The translations under genes and the position numbers were made by a program. The notes beneath the pieces are model-generated. The model was not told the origin of the DNA. It did no database searches and saw only the letters and a list, made by a program, of their open reading frames with translations. From Aptenodytes patagonicus (taxonomy: Eukaryota > Chordata > Aves > Sphenisciformes > Spheniscidae), in assembly GCF_965638725.1 (NCBI RefSeq), contig NC_134953.1, positions 39,546,854-39,610,853 on the forward strand: a stretch of 64,000 nucleotides of DNA, given 5' to 3'. Each line of letters begins with the position of its first letter. Position 1 is the first letter of the stretch. Shown piece after piece: positions 59,306 through 64,000 of the stretch.

Positions 59306-62300
59306 GTAAGAACTTGTTTTGTTTTCAAATTCAGCTTATGCTCTGGTCTGTTGTCCCACACCAGATACAGCGACTAGTTTTTCTAGCAAATGACAATCCT
59401 CTTGAGTTTTACGTAAATAAAGTGTTATCTGAATATATTGGTAGTACTGGTATCAACTGTTGTGTGAAATATGTTCCAAAACACTGCTCTTGTTCACAAC
59501 AAGTGTTTTAACTTGGCCGTGTCCCTTCTGGGAATCTATTTGCAACCTGGGTGCTGTATACATATACAAGAAAGGGGTTGGGACAGACCATAGGTATTTA
59601 AAACTGAATGTAGTTGCAATTAATTCTTCTCGCATAGCAGATATTTCAAATTATCAAAGTATTTTTTTGACTTTCAGGCTTATATCAGAGATTTACATAC
59701 TGAACCAGTCTTTGTAATAATTTAATAACGAGCTGTATCCTCTCCAAATTCTTCATCTTCATTTTTTTTTTAAATAAAAATAATTTTTATGTAATTTTCC
59801 TATTTAGGGAAGAGTAAGTTAGCTCTTAGAGGTGATGCATGTAGCTATAAATAGCTGCTTATGTTCTGCGTTTAAAAAAGCTTTCCACCAGAAAAAAACA
59901 TCTTTGATGCTTACGTGCTCGAGGAACATCTGTCAGTTGAAGGTTCGTTTGAGATGGATAAGGCTCTGCAGATGTCTGTACTAACTCTATGATGTTTCCT
60001 TAACTTAGGTGAGGAGAAAGATGAAGATTCAATATTTGTGTATTGGCTACTCTAAAACTTCAATGTAAAGAAAAGCTGTACAGAACACTTATGGATCAGT
60101 AACATAAATGTGTTGGTGTCAGTAATGAATTCCTGATGCAATGCATTTAAAGTACTTTTTTCTGCTATGATTGGCGCGGGAATAATTTTCTTTTTGATGT
60201 GAGATTTTTGTTTTCCTTCTCGCATACCCAAAGCCAGGGCTTCTCAAGCTCTGCATCAACAGGCATAAATGGCTGAAGACTTTGATAAGCTTCCCCTTTG
60301 CCGTTAGATAGCAACAGCACACAGATTGCACCATTGTTTGAAATAATTCTAGTATCTCTGTAATGTTTTGTACTTAATTGCCTGGGCGCTCAGCCTTAAC
60401 TCTGTCTTGAGATAAGCTTTTACAGCTATAAATTATAGTGGTCATGAGTAGTAATTAGGTAAGCCTATGAGAACGTGGGAGTCGAGTCAAAAACCAGTCA
60501 AACAGTTTAGATCGAGAAGGAAGGCTGGAGATTATAGCTTTGGATTTGGTTTATGTGGTTACGTAACCTTTCTTACCTCGTGTAAAACAATGTACTTCAC
60601 ATCCTTTGTTTCATGACAGTGCAAAAGGAATGAATGCTTGCTTCCATGGTATTTTTGTTTGTGACTATTGTTTCTAACACTGTCATTTATTGGTATCTTT
60701 ATCCTGTTGTAGAAATTCTTTTGATTCCCTAATTCAAACTGTATGTATAATGATGGTTCCCCCCAAGCACTGCAGTTTCCCATCCGGTGTTTAACTAGAT
60801 GAGATTTGTTTTGTGCCTTTGGTATGTTGGAAGTTATTTTCCAAAAAGAATTCAAAAGGTTCCTCCTCCCCTCACGCAACACTTAGCAAAGTCTAAATTC
60901 ACAAGGCATTTTCTCTGCTCAGCTTGCTGCCTCTTGATTATGGGGTGCTCTCTGCCTGTCTGCTTGCTTTATTTTTGCAAGATTCTGGCTATAATGTAAA
61001 ACACTCCCCTGTGCGGGCATTTACTGCCTGTAACAGCTAACGTGCTGGGTAAAGGTTGCTAGTGTTTGCAGGACAAAAGATGGTATAACACGATTCAGAA
61101 AGTGGAGGGGTTTGTTTTTAATCTCTCCGTTCAATGTTATTTTTAACATGGAGGTGGGCTTGCTTATTAAGTTTCTATTTTAGAAGAGCAAGGAAGAGAG
61201 GGCCAGGAAAAATAGAAAATGCAGTTATCTATGTTTTTTAAAGCACACATCATATAAGCTGTCATAAAGAGATAACAAGCAAAAATGTGTTATAGGTGGT
61301 GGGTTTTTACCCCAAAAGTTATTTGTAGTGGGTTTTTACCCCAAAAGCCACTGATACAGCTTTTTTTTTTTAATGCACTGGTAAATAAGTGGTCATCTGT
61401 TTATATATAAAATGTGTATGGTTTGTCCTTAAAAGAAGTGAGTCTCCTGTCTGGCAGAGCTTTGATTTATGTACATAGTTCTGGCATTTGGCATGTGCTA
61501 AACTATATTCATCTTAATGCACTGAATAGACAGAATAAATACATGGAAACACATTTAGAAAACACAGGCATTTCGATAACATTGGTTGAAAAACCAATTT
61601 CATATTTAGTGGAGAGGTTCCTTTCTTTAACAGATGAGGACATAGATTTGTTACAAAAGTAGTGAGAGTTTAAATGTAAGTTGGAAAACTAAGGTGCGGT
61701 TCTAATAGCAAAAATACAAGTTGCAATATGGTTTCAGTAGTAGACATAAATATATAAGAAATATCTTTGCAGTGCATGCAGTATTAAAAATAGAGTATTT
61801 TGTATGCTGTTGTATACAAGCAGAATGAGTGGGTTGTGATCTTATTTCAGATTTGCAATCCATTCAGAATCCACAATTCCCAATTTCTGCAGGTTTTCTT
61901 TTTCTTCCAGAACATCTTGGTTGCAATATCACATAGTCCATAATATTTATGAAGCATGTTTTTAAAGCACAAACTGGTGATTACGTAACTTCACCAGTAT
62001 AATCCATCATTTACTTTTATTGTTTGTGCCTACTAACTATTGCATGCAGTAATGCAGATAGCTCATCAAAGCTGTTTTTACAAGTGAATTTCCTAATCTA
62101 CAGCACATGTTCCTGCAAGATATTTTAAAACTGACTGTAGCTGTGTCCATTTTATGAGTTCTTTATGAACCCTTTCTAGTATCATGGTAATTTTCATAAG
62201 CTCTGATGTGTTAATAACAAGACTTAGGAAGGGAGGAATAATAAAGCTTTTAAATCCTGCATCTAGTGTTCATATTCTTCCACAGTAAAAAATGACCAGA

Positions 62301-64000
62301 ACTGGGTTTTTTACATTTATAAGTCTAATTCAAGCTTTGATGTTTAAGAAAACAGGAAGACAAAACAAAACAAAACCTAAAAAAACCTGCCATGAAACTA
62401 AAAAAAAAAAAAAAAACCCAAACAAAAAACCAAACCCATAGCAAACCAAAGAAACCAACCAAAAGCTCTGAAACAACAAACCCTCCAAACAAGCAAGTCC
62501 CTCAAAAAGTCTGGAAGTGGATGTCTGCAGTGGTTGAAATGAGCAGTAAACCAAGGCTCTGGCTGGTTTCTCTGTGCTGGCTTTGTTACCTCTGTGCACC
62601 TCTGCCTCCTCTGCTTTTCTCTCTTTCCACTTCCACTCCCCGGTTCTTGCAGTTGAGTTGGGCTCATCTGTTTCTCAGTCTGATGGTGCCGAATTCATGC
62701 TGCGGAACTAAATGCAGCAATTCCTCAGAGTCTGGTATCTGCTAGTGGATTGAAGGGTATGTTTCAGAAGTACTTAATTGGTAGAGTTCAGGAGATTGAT
62801 CTGTCATCCTCTTGGGTGAGTTCTAGCAGATGGGTACCTGTACCCTGGCATTTTTTTCCAACAGTTTTTCCTTATGTGAAAGACTCGTCATGTATATGAC
62901 AGCTGGTCCACTTGTATCCTTATGGCTGATAAGATTTCTTGTATGTTAGGAAAAAGCTGATGATGGATGAGATGAGAGATGGCCTCCCCTCCTCCCCAGT
63001 ATATAAAAAGGAGGCATAAAAGACATTTGTTCTAATGAGGTGTTCCATGGAAGTTCTGGGAGTCCAAATTTATGTTTTAAATCATGAACCATTTTAAAAA
63101 TAGCTTAACTGCAGTGTCGTTGTCTTTTATTTAGGAGATTATTGGTCTGCTTTTTCACTGAATTAGTTTCAACATAATTTCATTCTACAACTTATTTATG
63201 TAAGGAACTCACTAAAACTTTATATTGATTGTCAGAGCATTTGGTGGTATACTTATTCATATAAAGCACTCTGTCAAATACCAGAAGAACAAAGAAGCAA
63301 AACAGATAGAATAATATATAAGTATAGTCTTAGAAACAGGGGAGCAGGGATGCATCCCTCCTGTGCTGAATTTTCAAGCCAGCAGCAAGCAGGGATGTGT
63401 GTACTTTCATCACTTGTGGTCTAGCAACAACATAAGGGTTTTGTTTTGTTTTTTTTTTTAAAAAGGGGGGGGGGTAGATAAATGGATTTAGATAAATGGG
63501 CATGCTCTCAGCAGCAGTAATTGCTTTATAGTAATGCTATAACACTGTAGTATCAAATAAGAGAATGTATTTTTTAAAATTTCTCCCTTTGTTATTTTTT
63601 CTTCAAATCCCTGTTTTACTTTCTTTTGGAAAAAGAAAAAATAAGGCATGTTAAAACTCAGTGTTTAAGTCTTCCACTGTGGCAGGATCAGTCCCTGAGA
63701 GATCACAGGACTGCAGAGAAACCCGGGTTCTTTAGATGTGAAGGAAACCTGTATATTGACATAGGGACAATCGTGAGGTCCAGGCAAAAGGTACCCATTT
63801 GCAGGTGTGGGTCTCCACCTGGCGCTGGAGTTGCCCCCTGCAAAGGTGGTGGACTGATGCTGATGTTGGATGTCCTCGGGTTAGCTGGGGTGCTGCCTGC
63901 TTACCCCCGCTTTTGACTTGGCTCCAGTTTTGGCAGCAGGCTGGGTACTGACCTTCAGATGCCGGTTAGGAGCACAGAGGTGCCTTGCTGTAAACAGAAA
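59306..64000 (+). other. IPMK: IPMK intron 4, running off the right edge
   Basis: Begins GTAAGA. No sequence matching the following IPMK exon was found up to 64000. Contains two copies of GTGGGTTTTTACCCCAAAAG 29 bases apart (from 61299 and 61328), an A/CAAA-rich low-complexity tract (62340-62490) and an A/G homopolymer junction (63461-63474). The 96-codon ORF at 63626-63916 is unrecognised. Confidence 0.85.
62340..62490. repeat. A-rich CAAA/CCAAA low-complexity tract
   Basis: Runs of CAAAA, an A17 stretch (about 62400-62417) and CCAAAC-type repeats. Could be an old poly(A)-derived tract; no retrocopy body is recognisable next to it. Confidence 0.7.

Noticed and set aside
63626..63916. 96-codon ORF near the right edge as a possible IPMK exon 5
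   Set aside because: It contains none of the conserved IPMK residues expected after exon 4 and lacks a clear acceptor/donor pair.
1..64000. CRISPR arrays, bacterial operons, plasmid origins
   Set aside because: Spliced vertebrate genes and avian repeats throughout; nothing prokaryotic is present.

Overview
The window is vertebrate nuclear DNA, almost certainly from a bird. It has compact GC-rich promoters, long AT-leaning introns with GT..AG junctions, a relic of a CR1-type LINE, and avian-type endogenous retrovirus LTRs. Three protein-coding genes are recognisable from their exons: the first coding exon of UBE2D1 on the minus strand (640-663), complete CISD1/mitoNEET on the plus strand (three coding exons, 1892-20004), and the first four coding exons of IPMK on the plus strand (30301-59305). 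The remaining IPMK exons lie beyond the right edge.

Layout: 1-639 is the start of UBE2D1 intron 1. From 270 to 2300 there is a CpG-rich segment from which UBE2D1 and CISD1 are transcribed divergently, with a perfect NRF1 palindrome just before the CISD1 ATG. CISD1 intron 1 (1923-8176) holds an antisense solo LTR (5649-6251). CISD1 intron 2 (8383-19914) holds a 6.2 kb antisense provirus (8470-14641) with both LTRs, a 4-bp target duplication, a primer-binding site matching tRNA-Arg, gag-pro-pol with many breaks, and a deletion joining the start of integrase to the tail of the envelope transmembrane protein. A CISD1 3' UTR of uncertain length and about 7-9 kb of intergenic sequence with a CR1 relic follow. 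A second GC-rich island (29640-30930) carries the IPMK promoter and first exon. The rest is IPMK introns with simple repeats, small tandem duplications and one possible antisense exon.

The genes do not form an operon-like unit. UBE2D1 is a cytosolic/nuclear ubiquitin-conjugating enzyme, CISD1 an outer mitochondrial membrane 2Fe-2S protein, and IPMK an inositol phosphate kinase. The same three genes are neighbours in human, but as I recall that order, CISD1 is flipped here relative to both neighbours.

Most notable: the CISD1 orientation; a CISD1 N-terminus (Met-Gly) fitting a myristoylation signal; a provirus with nearly identical LTRs but heavily broken coding regions in which every intact-frame stop is TGA; a leader with five GGGG/CCCC mini-hairpins; and an unexplained exon-like antisense ORF in IPMK intron 2. 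I do not see a wholly new system such as a novel multigene cluster; the candidates are stated with what would refute them.
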